The notes: generated by a model from the letters alone, not told the origin. 64,000 nt of DNA from JAZDCJ01 sp036311985 (GCF_036311985.1 NZ_JAZDCJ010000028.1), one strand, 5' to 3'; positions 1 to 9,539 are shown, counted from the stretch's first letter. Numbers and translations are program-made.

Positions 1-2
1 AC

Positions 3-1121
3 GCGCACATCGGCGATTCCCGCGCCTACCGGCTCAAGAACGGCGAGTTCGAGCAGATCAGCCGCGACCACACGTTCGTCCAGCGCCTCGTCGACGAGGG
101 CCGCCTGCGCCCCGAGGAGGCCGAGCACCACCCGCACAAGAACGTGCTCATGCGGGTCCTCGGCGACTCGGACGCGAGTCCCGAGCTGGACATCGCGCAG
201 TACCCCGTCACCCCGGGCGAGCGCTGGCTCTTGTGCTCCGACGGCCTCAACGCCGTCGTCCCGGACGCCATCACCGAGCAGATCGTGCGCGGGACCGCAT
301 CCCTCCAGGAGACGGCCGACGACCTCGTCGCCGTCACCCTCGCCAACGGCGCCCCCGATAACGTCACCGTCGTGGTCATCGAGGTCGCGGACGAGGACGA
401 CGACGGTGCCGCACCGGCGTCGTTCTCCTCCACCGGCGGCGCGGGGCAGGCCACCGCGACCGAGGCGGCCCCGGACACGGGGATCCTCCAGATAGCCCGG
501 GAGGGCGACGTCGAGGCGAGCGCCGCCGTGATCCGCCACGAGCTCTCCCACCGGCCCCACGTCCTCGTCGGCTCGGCCCTGCTCGCGACGCAGACCGGGC
601 ACATCCCCATGGTGACGACCCGCTCCGCGGAGAAGCGCGCCGCGGCCATCCTGACCCACAAGGCCGCCGTGCCCGCCGGGCAGTCCGGCCCGGAGGCCGA
701 GTCCACCTTCCAGGCGAAGGCCCCGTCCCGCCCCTGGCTGATCCCCGCCTTCCTCGGGCTCATGGGCCTGATCCTGGCCACCGTGCTGTGGTTCGGCTAC
801 GCGTGGACGCAGACCCAGTACTACGTCGGCAACAACGCCGGCCGCGTCGCGATCTTCAACGGCGTCTCGCAGGACCTGGGGCCGATCAGGCTCTCGCGGC
901 TGGACCAGACCACCGACATCCCGCTCGAGGCCCTCCCCGCCTACACCCAGCAGCGGATCAAGTCCTCGCTGCCCGCGCGGGACCTCGAACACGCCCAGGA
1001 CATCGTCACCGAGCTGCTCACCACCGCCCGGCAGAACTGTCCCGTGGTGGTTCCCGCCGAGCCGGGAAGCGGCATCTCGCCCACCGTCCCGCCGTCCTAC
1101 TGCAGCGAGGTGTCCCCATGA
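3..1121 (+). CDS. pstP: PP2C-family Ser/Thr phosphatase PstP (5' truncated by window edge)
   Basis: This is the C-terminal part of a membrane-anchored PP2C phosphatase that removes phosphates from PknA, PknB and their substrates. The open frame runs in from the window edge. The first visible codons give the family motif AHIGDSRAYR, followed by SRDHTFVQRLV, LLCSDGL and GAPDNVTVVVIEV, which carry metal-binding and core aspartates of the PP2C fold. After the catalytic part comes a linker, one membrane segment (PWLIPAFLGLMGLILATVLW) and an extracytoplasmic tail. This is the domain order of mycobacterial PstP. Its stop overlaps the start of the next gene (ATGA), so it belongs to the rodA-pbpA-pknA-pknB operon. 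The N-terminus lies outside the window. Confidence 0.95.
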   Translation, partial: AHIGDSRAYRLKNGEFEQISRDHTFVQRLVDEGRLRPEEAEHHPHKNVLMRVLGDSDASPELDIAQYPVTPGERWLLCSDGLNAVVPDAITEQIVRGTASLQETADDLVAVTLANGAPDNVTVVVIEVADEDDDGAAPASFSSTGGAGQATATEAAPDTGILQIAREGDVEASAAVIRHELSHRPHVLVGSALLATQTGHIPMVTTRSAEKRAAAILTHKAAVPAGQSGPEAESTFQAKAPSRPWLIPAFLGLMGLILATVLWFGYAWTQTQYYVGNNAGRVAIFNGVSQDLGPIRLSRLDQTTDIPLEALPAYTQQRIKSSLPARDLEHAQDIVTELLTTARQNCPVVVPAEPGSGISPTVPPSYCSEVSP

Positions 1122-2572
1122 CCGACGTGCAGACCGCCCCGGTCTCCCGGCGCAACACGGAGCTGTGGCTCCTGGTGCTCGCGCTCGGCGTGGCCGTCGG
1201 GGCCAACTACCTGGCCAGCGCCACGAACCCGGCGGGCCCGGATCCCGACTTCGTCCAGCAGGGCGCCGTCCTCGCCGGACTCGCCCTCGCCGTGCACATC
1301 GTCCTGCGGATCTGGGCGAAGTACGCCGACCCCATCATCCTGCCGTGCGTCGTGGCGCTGAACGGGATCGGGATCGCCATGATCCACCGGCTCGATCTCA
1401 CGACGGGCGACTCGGCGGCCACGCGGCAGCTGCTGTGGACCGGGGTGGCCATGGCGGCCGCGATCATCACGCTGTGGGCCCTGCGCGACCACCGCGTGCT
1501 GCGGCGGGCGACCTACATCTTCCTCCTGGCCAGCGGCGTGCTCCTGCTGCTGCCGCTCGTCCCCGGGCTCGGGGCCGAGATCAACGGCGCCCGGATCTGG
1601 GTGCGCATGGGACCGCTGTCCTTCCAGCCGGGCGAGCTGGCCAAGATCACGCTCTCGATCTTCTTCGCCGGATACCTCTCCAACAACCGCGACCTGATCC
1701 TGCTCGCGGGGCGCAAGTTCGGGCCGCTGCAGCTGCCGCGCGCCCGGGACCTGGGGCCCATGGTCGTGGCGTGGCTCATCAGCATCGGCGTGCTCGTCTT
1801 CCAGCGCGACCTGGGCTCCTCGATCCTGTTCTTCGGGCTCTTCATGGTCATGATCTACGTCGCCACCGCGCGGATCAGCTGGATCGTGATCGGGCTCGGC
1901 ATGGTCGCCGTCGGCGGCGTCCTGGCCGCCCGCTTCATGGGCCACGTCACGCGCCGCATCGACGCCTGGGTCAACGCCTTCGATCCCGAGGTGATCAACC
2001 GGCAGGGCGGCAGCGGGCAGATCGTCCAGGGGCTCTTCGGGCTGGCCAACGGCGGCCTGTTCGGCAGCGGGATCGGCGGGGGGCGCCCCGACCTGGTGCC
2101 CTATGCCAACTCGGACATGATCGTCGCCGCCCTCGGCGAGGAGCTCGGGCTCATCGGCATCACGGCGATCATCCTGCTCTACGTCCTGCTCGTCAGCCGC
2201 GGCATCCGCGCCGCCCTGGGCACGCGCGACGCGTTCGGGAAGCTCCTCGCGGCCGGCTTGTCCTTCACGATCGGCCTGCAGTGCTTCGTGGTCATGGGTG
2301 GCATCACGCGGCTCATCCCGCTCACGGGCCTGACCACGCCGTTCGTCGCCGCGGGCGGCTCCTCCCTCCTGTCCAACTGGATCATCGTGGCCCTGCTCCT
2401 GCTCGTGTCCAACAACGCGCGCCGCCCGGCCGCCGTCGGACCGCTGACCGACCTCGAGGTGGCCACGACGGCGCCCTCCGGCGAGGGCGGCGGGCGGCGG
2501 GGCCGCCCGGCCGGCCGGACCCCGAAGCGGGCCGCGCCCGGGACCCGCGACGCCGAAGGAGGCACGGCATGA
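1118..2572 (+). CDS. rodA: SEDS-family peptidoglycan glycosyltransferase (RodA/FtsW)
   Basis: A 484-residue polytopic membrane protein of the SEDS family, which polymerises lipid II into glycan strands together with a class B PBP. About ten hydrophobic segments are visible. The SEDS signatures are present: GARIWVRMGPLSFQPGE, a run around FQRDLGSSILFF, and the C-terminal GGSSLLSNW. The start is the ATG of the ATGA overlap with pstP, and its stop in turn overlaps the ATG of pbpA. In actinobacteria the SEDS gene in this pstP-pknB cluster is usually called rodA, although many databases label it FtsW. The pairing with the next gene, a class B PBP, supports the elongation or septal synthase role. 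The soluble C-terminus is rich in Gly, Arg and Pro. Confidence 0.95.
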   Translation: MTDVQTAPVSRRNTELWLLVLALGVAVGANYLASATNPAGPDPDFVQQGAVLAGLALAVHIVLRIWAKYADPIILPCVVALNGIGIAMIHRLDLTTGDSAATRQLLWTGVAMAAAIITLWALRDHRVLRRATYIFLLASGVLLLLPLVPGLGAEINGARIWVRMGPLSFQPGELAKITLSIFFAGYLSNNRDLILLAGRKFGPLQLPRARDLGPMVVAWLISIGVLVFQRDLGSSILFFGLFMVMIYVATARISWIVIGLGMVAVGGVLAARFMGHVTRRIDAWVNAFDPEVINRQGGSGQIVQGLFGLANGGLFGSGIGGGRPDLVPYANSDMIVAALGEELGLIGITAIILLYVLLVSRGIRAALGTRDAFGKLLAAGLSFTIGLQCFVVMGGITRLIPLTGLTTPFVAAGGSSLLSNWIIVALLLLVSNNARRPAAVGPLTDLEVATTAPSGEGGGRRGRPAGRTPKRAAPGTRDAEGGTA

Positions 2573-4017
2573 ACCAGGCCATCCGCAACGTCTGGATCGG
2601 CGTGATGGTGCTCTTCCTGGCCGTCATGGGCGCCTTGAGCTACATCCAGTTCTTCGCCGCCGCCGAGCTCAACGCGAACCCGCTGAACAACCGCCAGCTC
2701 TACCGCGACTTCGACCTGGCCCGCGGCGCGATCCTCGTGGACGGCGAGCCCGTGGCCGAGTCGGTGCGCTCCGACGGCCAGTTCGAGCACCAGCGGCGCT
2801 ACAACACGCCGCTGCAGTACTCCCACCTCACGGGCTTCTACTCGCTCGCCTACGGCTCCACGCACCTCGAGTCGGCCAAGAACCCCGAGCTCACGGGCCA
2901 GAGCGACAGCCAGTTCTTCACGCGCCTCGTGAACCTCGTCTCCGGGGCCAGCAACGAGGGCGCCTCGGTGGAGCTGACGATCGACGGCGAGCTGCAGCAG
3001 CAGGTCTACGACATCCTCCCCGACGGCGTCCAGTCCACCGCGATCGTCTCCGATCCGCGCACCGGCGACATCCTGGCCATGGTCTCCAAGCCGGGATACG
3101 ACACCAACAAGCTCGCCGTGCACAGCACGTCCCAGGCCTCCGCCAACATGGCCGAGCTGCTCGAGACGCCCGGCCTGAGCCCCTACATCAACCCCGCCAC
3201 GGGCCACCTGATCTCCCCCGGATCGACCTTCAAGATCCTCGACGTCGTCGCCGCGCTCGAGTCCGGGGAGTTCGACCTCGACACGGTCTTCGAGAACCCG
3301 GCGAGCGTCCAGCTCCCGGGGACCACCGCGGAGATCAGCAACTTCGGCGAGGGCATCTGCACCCAGCGGCCGCAAGCGCAGCTCGACTTCATCATGGCCC
3401 AGAGCTGCAACACGCCGTTCGTGGAGATCTCCCGGACGGTCGGCGAGGACGCGCTGCGGGACGTCACCGAGCGCTTCGGCTTCGGCCAGCAGATCGACTT
3501 CCCGACGCGCGTGGCCCCCTCGGTGTTCCCCTCGGAGCTGACCGCGGCGCAGCTTGCGCAGTCCTCGATCGGGCAGTTCGACGTCAAGGCGAGCCCGCTG
3601 CAGATGAACATGGTCGCCATGGGCATCGCCAACGACGGCGTGATCATGAAGCCGAACCTGGTCCGCAAGGTCGTCGCGCCGGACCTGCGGGTCCTGGAGG
3701 AGACGCAGCCGGAGGAGTTCAGCACGGCCACGACCCCGGAGGTCGCCGAACAGGTCACCGAGCTCATGCGCGGCCCGCTCGACGGCGGCACGGCCGCCTC
3801 GGCCGCCATCCCCGGGCTCGACATCGCCGCGAAGACGGGAACGGCGGAGCTCGGCGACGGCACGGACCGCGTCAATTCGTGGATCACCGGCTTCGCGCCC
3901 GCGGACGACCCCCAGGTCGCCGTCACAATTGTTGTAGAGAAGATCGATTACGCGACCGGCCACACGCTGACCAGTCCCAACCTGAAGAAGATCCTAGAGG
4001 CGGTGTTCAACAAGTGA
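2569..4017 (+). CDS. pbpA: Class B penicillin-binding protein PbpA (transpeptidase)
   Basis: A 482-residue peptidoglycan D,D-transpeptidase acting on the outer face of the membrane. One N-terminal membrane anchor (about residues 8-29) is followed by a PBP dimer-type region and the transpeptidase domain. All three catalytic motifs are present: SxxK as S219-T-F-K222, SxN as S279-C-N281, and KTG at 422-424. The start overlaps the rodA stop by four bases and its own stop overlaps the GTG of pknA, so the SEDS polymerase, transpeptidase and kinase are translationally coupled. The length and anchor match PbpA of Mycobacterium and Streptomyces. It is the likely partner of the adjacent SEDS protein and a substrate of the downstream kinases. 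Confidence 0.96.
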   Translation: MNQAIRNVWIGVMVLFLAVMGALSYIQFFAAAELNANPLNNRQLYRDFDLARGAILVDGEPVAESVRSDGQFEHQRRYNTPLQYSHLTGFYSLAYGSTHLESAKNPELTGQSDSQFFTRLVNLVSGASNEGASVELTIDGELQQQVYDILPDGVQSTAIVSDPRTGDILAMVSKPGYDTNKLAVHSTSQASANMAELLETPGLSPYINPATGHLISPGSTFKILDVVAALESGEFDLDTVFENPASVQLPGTTAEISNFGEGICTQRPQAQLDFIMAQSCNTPFVEISRTVGEDALRDVTERFGFGQQIDFPTRVAPSVFPSELTAAQLAQSSIGQFDVKASPLQMNMVAMGIANDGVIMKPNLVRKVVAPDLRVLEETQPEEFSTATTPEVAEQVTELMRGPLDGGTAASAAIPGLDIAAKTGTAELGDGTDRVNSWITGFAPADDPQVAVTIVVEKIDYATGHTLTSPNLKKILEAVFNK

Positions 4018-5876
4018 GGCCAACATCGGGTATCACCCTGGGCGGACGGTTCAAGCTGACCGACCGCATTGCCATCGGCGGCATGGGTGAGGTCTGGAAG
4101 GCCCAGGACCAGATCCTGGGACGGACCGTGGCCATCAAGATCCTCAAGGAGGAATACACCGGGGACCCCGGCTTCCTCCAGCGCTTCCGGGCCGAGGCCC
4201 GCCACACGGCGCTGCTGAACCACAACGGGATCGCGAACGTCTTCGACTACGGCGAGGAGTCCGGCTCCGCCTACCTCGTGATGGAGCTCGTCCCGGGCCA
4301 GCCGCTGTCCTCGATCATCGAGCGCGAGAAGGTCCTGAGCCCGGACCGGACGCTGTCCATCATCGGCCAGACCGCCCGGGCGCTCGCCGCCGCGCACGCG
4401 CAGGGCCTCGTGCACCGCGACGTCAAGCCGGGCAACCTGCTGATCATGCCCGACGGCCGCGTGAAGATCACCGACTTCGGCATCGCCCGGATCGCCAACC
4501 AGGTGCCGCTGACCGCGACCGGCCAGGTCATGGGCACGGCGCAGTACCTGGCGCCGGAGCAGGCCACGGGACAGCAGGCCACGGGGGCGAGCGACATCTA
4601 CTCGCTCGGCGTCATCGGCTACGAGTGCCTCGCCGGCCGACGGCCGTTCTCGGGCGAGTCGCAGATCGCGATCGCCCTCGCCCAGGTCAACGACGCCCCG
4701 CCGCCACTGCCCGATTCCCTCCCGGCCCCCGTGCGGGCGCTGCTGATGTCGATGCTCGCGAAGTCCCCGGCGGACCGTCCCGCCGACGCGACCCGGCTCG
4801 CCGAGGCCGCTGACGCCCTCCGTGCCGGCAACGTCAAGGCCGCCCAGGCGGCGGTTCCCGGCATGCTGCTCTTCGCCGCGGACACCTCCGCGACCGCCGC
4901 GATCCCCGCCGGGGACACCGCGACGCAGGCCCACCCGACGACCGTGAACGAGCCGGCCGCGCCGAGCACGAGCGCCCTGCCCGCCGTCGGATCCGCCGCC
5001 ACGGCCGCGGCCGCCGGTGCGGCGGCGGGCGCGGCCACGGGGCAGCAGCGAGCGGCCGACGACTTCGACTCGGTCCTCGGCGCGAGCCGCACCTGGAACC
5101 CGGACGACGACGAGGCCGCGGTGGACGCGGAACCGGCACCCGCGGCGCCGAAGCGGAGCCCGTGGACGTGGCCGCTCATCGCCCTGATCGTCCTGGTGCT
5201 CTTCGCCGTCCTCGGCACGTGGCTCGTCCCGCTGCTCACGGGTGCCGGGGAGGAAACGAGCCCGCCGCCGACGAGCGCGAGCCCGACGAGCGCGAGCCCG
5301 ACGAGCTCCGCCGCGACCACCTCGGCGACGAGCACGTCGGCCAGCCCGACCTCGGACTCGCCGTCGCCGACCACCCCTGCCCCGGCGACCGTGACCGTGA
5401 ACCGCAACGAATACCTGGGCCTGCAGCTCGAGGACGCCCGCGCCCGCCTCGAGGGCCTCGGATTCAACGTGACCGACCGGCCGCGGGAGACCGAGGCGCA
5501 GCCGGAGAACACCGTCATCGACATCGACCCCACGGGGAGCCTCGCCGAGGGCGCCACGGTCAACCTGGTCTACGCCGTCCCGCCGGAAGAGCAGGACGTC
5601 GACGTGCCGAGCGGGCTCGTCGGCCAGAGCGAGGAGGCGGCCCGCGCCGCGATCTCGGCCGCCGGCCTGACGCCGGTCTCGGGCGGCTCGGTGGCCAACG
5701 ACCAGCCGGTCGGCACGGTCGTCTCCACGAACCCCTCGGGCGGCACGCCGGCCACCCCGGGATCCGAGGTCGTCTACGTGCTCTCGACGGGCCCGTCCAC
5801 GACGAGCGCCCCGCCGACCAGCCCCTCGCCGGATCCGAGCGGGGAAGCCAGCTCGCCGCCGTCGGACAACGGCTAG
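4014..5876 (+). CDS. pknA: Ser/Thr protein kinase PknA with two extracellular PASTA-like repeats
   Basis: A 620-residue transmembrane Hanks-type kinase. The kinase domain (about 12-270) has the glycine loop GGMGEVW, ATP lysine K42 in VAIK, catalytic HRD with D136, and DFG with D154. An Ala/Pro-rich juxtamembrane linker (about 285-380) leads to one membrane segment (about 385-408). A Ser/Thr/Pro-rich spacer follows, then two PASTA-type repeats (about 462-522 and 527-592). The GTG start overlaps the pbpA stop (GTGA). Upstream in-frame ATG codons lie inside pbpA and were rejected. Mycobacterial PknA lacks PASTA repeats, so two kinases in tandem both carry a peptidoglycan-sensing ectodomain here. 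Position in the operon, not sequence alone, supports the name pknA. Confidence 0.9.
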   Translation: MRPTSGITLGGRFKLTDRIAIGGMGEVWKAQDQILGRTVAIKILKEEYTGDPGFLQRFRAEARHTALLNHNGIANVFDYGEESGSAYLVMELVPGQPLSSIIEREKVLSPDRTLSIIGQTARALAAAHAQGLVHRDVKPGNLLIMPDGRVKITDFGIARIANQVPLTATGQVMGTAQYLAPEQATGQQATGASDIYSLGVIGYECLAGRRPFSGESQIAIALAQVNDAPPPLPDSLPAPVRALLMSMLAKSPADRPADATRLAEAADALRAGNVKAAQAAVPGMLLFAADTSATAAIPAGDTATQAHPTTVNEPAAPSTSALPAVGSAATAAAAGAAAGAATGQQRAADDFDSVLGASRTWNPDDDEAAVDAEPAPAAPKRSPWTWPLIALIVLVLFAVLGTWLVPLLTGAGEETSPPPTSASPTSASPTSSAATTSATSTSASPTSDSPSPTTPAPATVTVNRNEYLGLQLEDARARLEGLGFNVTDRPRETEAQPENTVIDIDPTGSLAEGATVNLVYAVPPEEQDVDVPSGLVGQSEEAARAAISAAGLTPVSGGSVANDQPVGTVVSTNPSGGTPATPGSEVVYVLSTGPSTTSAPPTSPSPDPSGEASSPPSDNG

Positions 5877-5895
5877 GCAGCGGCGGAGGAGGAAC

Positions 5896-7896
5896 GTGAC
5901 CCAGACGCGCATCATCAACGGACGCTACGACGTCGGCGAGCTCATCGGCCGCGGCGGCATGGCCGACGTGCACCGGGGCCGGGACATCCGGCTCGGCCGC
6001 GACGTCGCCATCAAGCTGCTGCGCCGCGACCTGGCCCGGGACCCGATGTTCCAGGCGCGCTTCCGCCGCGAGGCGCAGGCCGTCGCCGGGCTCAACCACC
6101 CCGCCGTCGTCGCGGTGTACGACACGGGCGAGGAGGAGCTCGGGGCCGACGAGCAGCACGAGGTGCGCGTCCCGTACATCGTCATGGAGTTCGTCGAGGG
6201 CCGGACGCTGCGCGAGCTGATCAAGACCGGCGAGCTCACTCTCGAGTCCTCCGTCCGCTACGCCCGCGGCGTGCTCGCCGCCCTGGCCTACAGCCACCGC
6301 AAGGGGATCGTCCACCGGGACATCAAGCCGGCGAACGTCATGGTGACGGGGGACGACGAGGTCAAGGTCATGGACTTCGGGATCGCCCGCGCCCTCGCCG
6401 ACTCGGCCGCCACCATGACCCAGACCCAGGCCGTCGTGGGCACCGCCCAGTACCTGTCCCCCGAGCAGGCGCGCGGGGAGACGGTGGATGCCCGCAGCGA
6501 CCTCTACTCGGCCGGCTGCCTGCTCTTCGAGCTGCTCACGGGCCGGCCGCCCTTTACGGGCGACAGCCCGGTCTCCGTGGCCTACCAGCACGTCAGCGAG
6601 GAGGCCCCGACCGCGAGCGGGCTCAACCCCGAGGTCTTCCGACAGCTCGACGAGGTCCTCGCGACGGCGCTGCGCAAGGACCGCGACGAGCGCTACCAGG
6701 ACGCCGACGCGTTCGCCCACGCCCTCGAGGCCGCCCTCGCCGGGCGTGGGCTCCCGGACGACCTCGGCGACGCGACCCAGGCGCTCTCCGTCGCCGCCGT
6801 CTCCACACAGGCGCTCAACGCCCTCCCTCCGGATCCCACCGCGGCGCTGACGGGCCTCGTCGGCCCGGGCGAGGACGCGTCGACGAGCTCCTTCGCAGCG
6901 GTCGCCGCGGCGCACTCCTCCGAGGCGTCGGAGGCCGCGGACGACGCCGGATCCCCCGACACGGCGGGCGGGCTCCTCTTCTCCGACGACGACGGGCACG
7001 ACGCCGCCTCCCGCGCCGCCGAGCTCGAGCGGGAACGCTACGAACGCTCGCGGCGGCGCGCCTGGATCACCGTCTTCACCGTGCTGGCGGTCCTCGTGGT
7101 CGCCGCCGGAGCCTGGTTCCTCTGGTCCTGGTCGCAGGCCGAGCAGGCCCGCAACGCGACCGTTCCCGTCCCGGAGGTCTCCGGGATGTCCGAGACGCAG
7201 GCGCAGAACGAGATCCTTGCGGCGAACCTCCGGCTGGGAGGAATCGAGCGCGAGTTCAGCGACGACGTCCCGGACGGCGAGGCCATCCGGACCACGCCGG
7301 GCGCGGGCGAATCCGTGCGCGTGCAGTCCGAGGTCGTCCTGGTGCTCTCGCAGGGGCCGGAGAACGTCCTGATCCCGGAGAGCCTCGAGGGGCTCTCGGA
7401 GAGCGCGGCGCGCAGCGCGCTCGAGCAGCTCAAGCTCGTCGTCGATCCCCAGACGGTCCAGAAGGAGCATCCGAGCGTCCCGGCCCGGGACGTGCTCGGC
7501 ACCAACCCGGCGATCGGCGAGCAGGTCAAGGTCGGCTCGACCGTGCAGCTGATCCTCTCGAGCGGCAAGGTCACCGTCCCCAACCTCTCGGCGGACGGGA
7601 TGACGGAGGAGAAGGCCCGGCAGATGCTCGAGGACGAGGCGCTCACGGGCCTCCAGCTCGTCGTCAACGAGGTCGAGAACTCCGTCGTCGATCCGGGCTT
7701 CGTGACCAATCAGAGCCCGCGGCCGGGCGAGCTCGTGGACCAGAACGGCGTCATCACGATCGACGTGGCCAAGGCCCCGGCCGCCCCGAGCGATCCGCCC
7801 GGGGAGTCGAGCCCGCCCGCCGACGAATCCAGCCCGCCGCCGAGCACGGAGCCACCGGCGGACGGCGAGGACAACGGGGACGAGGACGAGGGCTGA
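5896..7896 (+). CDS. pknB: PASTA-domain Ser/Thr protein kinase PknB
   Basis: A 666-residue transmembrane kinase coordinating growth and division with cell-wall state. The kinase domain (about 10-270) shows GRGGMADVH, lysine K40, HRD with D142, DFG with D160, and an activation loop with TMTQTQAVVGTAQY carrying the usual autophosphorylation threonines. The membrane segment is at about 389-411. Three PASTA repeats follow (about 422-488, 489-557 and 558-627), then a Ser/Pro/acidic tail. Mycobacterial PknB has four PASTA repeats, so this one is shorter. The GTG start sits behind GGAGGAAC, 19 bases after the pknA stop. It is the last gene of the operon and converges on trpG. Confidence 0.95.
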   Translation: MTQTRIINGRYDVGELIGRGGMADVHRGRDIRLGRDVAIKLLRRDLARDPMFQARFRREAQAVAGLNHPAVVAVYDTGEEELGADEQHEVRVPYIVMEFVEGRTLRELIKTGELTLESSVRYARGVLAALAYSHRKGIVHRDIKPANVMVTGDDEVKVMDFGIARALADSAATMTQTQAVVGTAQYLSPEQARGETVDARSDLYSAGCLLFELLTGRPPFTGDSPVSVAYQHVSEEAPTASGLNPEVFRQLDEVLATALRKDRDERYQDADAFAHALEAALAGRGLPDDLGDATQALSVAAVSTQALNALPPDPTAALTGLVGPGEDASTSSFAAVAAAHSSEASEAADDAGSPDTAGGLLFSDDDGHDAASRAAELERERYERSRRRAWITVFTVLAVLVVAAGAWFLWSWSQAEQARNATVPVPEVSGMSETQAQNEILAANLRLGGIEREFSDDVPDGEAIRTTPGAGESVRVQSEVVLVLSQGPENVLIPESLEGLSESAARSALEQLKLVVDPQTVQKEHPSVPARDVLGTNPAIGEQVKVGSTVQLILSSGKVTVPNLSADGMTEEKARQMLEDEALTGLQLVVNEVENSVVDPGFVTNQSPRPGELVDQNGVITIDVAKAPAAPSDPPGESSPPADESSPPPSTEPPADGEDNGDEDEG

Positions 7897-7912
7897 CCAC
7901 CCCCGGGCGGTG

Positions 7913-8551
7913 CTAGTCCTGGATGAGCGGGCTGAGCGTGGCCGCGCGCTGGGCCGCGCCGGAGACCCCGAGCGACTCGAGCCAGTTCCCGAGCATCTGG
8001 TAGCCGCCCTCGGTCAACACGGACTCGGGGTGGAACTGCACGCCCCACAGCGGGGCGTCGCGGTGGGCGAGCCCCATGACGACCCCGCCTTCCGTCTCCG
8101 CGATGATCTCCAGTTCGTCGGGGACGGTGTCCCGCACGGCGGCGAGCGAGTGGTAGCGGGTGGCCGTGAACGGATTGGCCACGTCGTGGAAGACGGGGTG
8201 GCCGCCGTGGTGGATGAGCGAGGTCTTGCCGTGCATGAGCTCCTCGGCGTGCGTCACGGTGCCGCCATAGGCCTCTGCGAGCGCCTGGTGGCCGAGGCAG
8301 ACGCCGAGCATCGGCTTGCCGGCGTTCCCGCACCAGCGAATGACGTCGATGCAGACGCCGGCCTCGGCCGGATTGCCCGGACCGGGCGAGACCAGCACGC
8401 CGTCGCGCACGGACGCGAGCTCGATCGCCTCCTCGAGGCTGACGTCGTCGTTGCGGACCACGGTGGTCTCCGCGCCGAGCTCCTGCAGGTAGCCGACCAG
8501 CGTGTAGACGAAGCTGTCGTAGTTGTCGATCACGAGGATCCGGGCGGTCAT
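7913..8551 (-). CDS. trpG: Anthranilate/aminodeoxychorismate synthase glutamine amidotransferase (TrpG/PabA)
   Basis: A 212-residue class I glutamine amidotransferase. It supplies ammonia from glutamine for anthranilate (tryptophan) or 4-amino-4-deoxychorismate (folate) synthesis. The oxyanion motif SPGPGNPAEAG, the nucleophile C85 in GVCLGHQ, and the C-terminal HPES triad region are all present. The start is the ATG that overlaps the stop of the small upstream membrane gene (ATGA). Longer in-frame extensions were rejected because they run through that gene. Location next to pknB is conserved in actinobacteria (as for mycobacterial trpG). No TrpE or PabB partner lies in the window, so the pathway assignment stays open. 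Confidence 0.93.
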   Translation of the reverse strand: MTARILVIDNYDSFVYTLVGYLQELGAETTVVRNDDVSLEEAIELASVRDGVLVSPGPGNPAEAGVCIDVIRWCGNAGKPMLGVCLGHQALAEAYGGTVTHAEELMHGKTSLIHHGGHPVFHDVANPFTATRYHSLAAVRDTVPDELEIIAETEGGVVMGLAHRDAPLWGVQFHPESVLTEGGYQMLGNWLESLGVSGAAQRAATLSPLIQD

Positions 8552-8718
8552 GACTGCAGCACCAAGCCAATCGTTGATTCGGTCCACGGGCTGAACTGGC
8601 TGGCCCACGGGAAGACGTACTCCATCAGCACCAGTATGGCGGCGGCGATCACCAGGAGGGAAATAAGTATCCGCACCCACAGCGGGCCCGGCAGCTTGCT
8701 GAACATCCACGCGTACAC
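8548..8718 (-). CDS. Small single-pass membrane protein between sortase and trpG
   Basis: A 56-residue protein starting with GTG just after the sortase stop, with its stop overlapping the trpG ATG (ATGA). The sequence has a short polar N-terminus (VYAWMFSKLPGP), one hydrophobic segment (about residues 14-34) and a C-terminal aromatic stretch. The two overlaps make it a genuine member of a srtE-small protein-trpG operon. From memory, similar tiny membrane proteins accompany the sortase in related Micrococcaceae; I cannot check this here. The function is unknown. Confidence 0.8.
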   Translation of the reverse strand: MYAWMFSKLPGPLWVRILISLLVIAAAILVLMEYVFPWASQFSPWTESTIGLVLQS

Positions 8719-8720
8719 GG

Positions 8721-9539
8721 CTAGTCCCCCCGGGTGCTCTCGACGACATCGGCGATGGCCTGCTGCGGTCCCGTGGCCGCGGGACGGAAGGACTCGAGCT
8801 CCGCGTAGGCGATGATCCGCATCCTCGTCGTGAAGGGCGGATCGCAACTCGTGAGCGTCAGCAGCGAGGTCGTCGGTTCGACGCCCGGTTGGTGCGGCAC
8901 GGGCAGGAGCACCTCGCCCTGGCTGGGGTGGACGATCTCCGTGCTCCGGTAGGCGTACTGGTAGAAGCCCTCGGCCGTCTGCACGTAGAGCCGGTCACCG
9001 TCGGTGAGCTTGTCGATGTCCCAGAAGACCTGCCCGTGGGTCTGCCGGTGCGCGGCGACGCCGAAGTTGCCGAGCTCGCCCGGCATCTGGGTCTGCGGGT
9101 AGCGGCCGATCCCCAAGTGGTCCAGCACCTCGGGTCCGACGCCGTCCGTCACCGGCCGCGCGTAGTCCGCGCCGAAGCGCGGGACGTACATCACGCCGAA
9201 CGTCGCCCCCGCGTGCGGCAGGACGGCGATGGGCGGGTCGCCGAACTCGGCCCGGTCCCTGGCCGCCTCGGCCGCCGGATCGAGCCGTTCGCCGGCCGGG
9301 AGGCCGGGGACGCGGACGTCGTCGAAGCCGCGCAGGAGCTGCTCGGCCACGGTGTCCTGCCGGCGGTCGGCCTCGAGGTTCGTCCACCACAGCTCCCAGG
9401 CCACGAACAGCAGCAACACGAGCCCGGCCGTGATGAGCAGCTCGCCGAGGACTCCCGTGAACGTGACGCGGGGCGTCCGCCGCCCCGCGCCCGGGGCGCG
9501 GCGGGACCGCGCGGCGCGCACCGGCGTCGTACTGTCCAC
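8721..9539 (-). CDS. srtE: Class E sortase
   Basis: A 272-residue membrane-anchored cysteine transpeptidase that attaches surface proteins to the cell wall. It has a basic N-terminus, one membrane segment (about 29-50) and a sortase barrel. Catalytic residues are visible: H164 in AAHRQTHG, C232 in the TLTSC motif and R239 in TTRMRI. The TLTSC motif and high GC content fit class E, which typically recognises LAxTG. The GTG start at 9539 was chosen because AGGAGT lies five bases upstream. A further 20 in-frame codons upstream lack such support. Its stop is followed two bases later by the small membrane gene. It is divergent from crgA. Confidence 0.92.
   Translation of the reverse strand: MDSTTPVRAARSRRAPGAGRRTPRVTFTGVLGELLITAGLVLLLFVAWELWWTNLEADRRQDTVAEQLLRGFDDVRVPGLPAGERLDPAAEAARDRAEFGDPPIAVLPHAGATFGVMYVPRFGADYARPVTDGVGPEVLDHLGIGRYPQTQMPGELGNFGVAAHRQTHGQVFWDIDKLTDGDRLYVQTAEGFYQYAYRSTEIVHPSQGEVLLPVPHQPGVEPTTSLLTLTSCDPPFTTRMRIIAYAELESFRPAATGPQQAIADVVESTRGD

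Noticed and set aside
2179..3963. 594-codon minus-strand frame across rodA and pbpA
   Set aside because: Antisense shadow; pbpA carries all three transpeptidase motifs on the plus strand.
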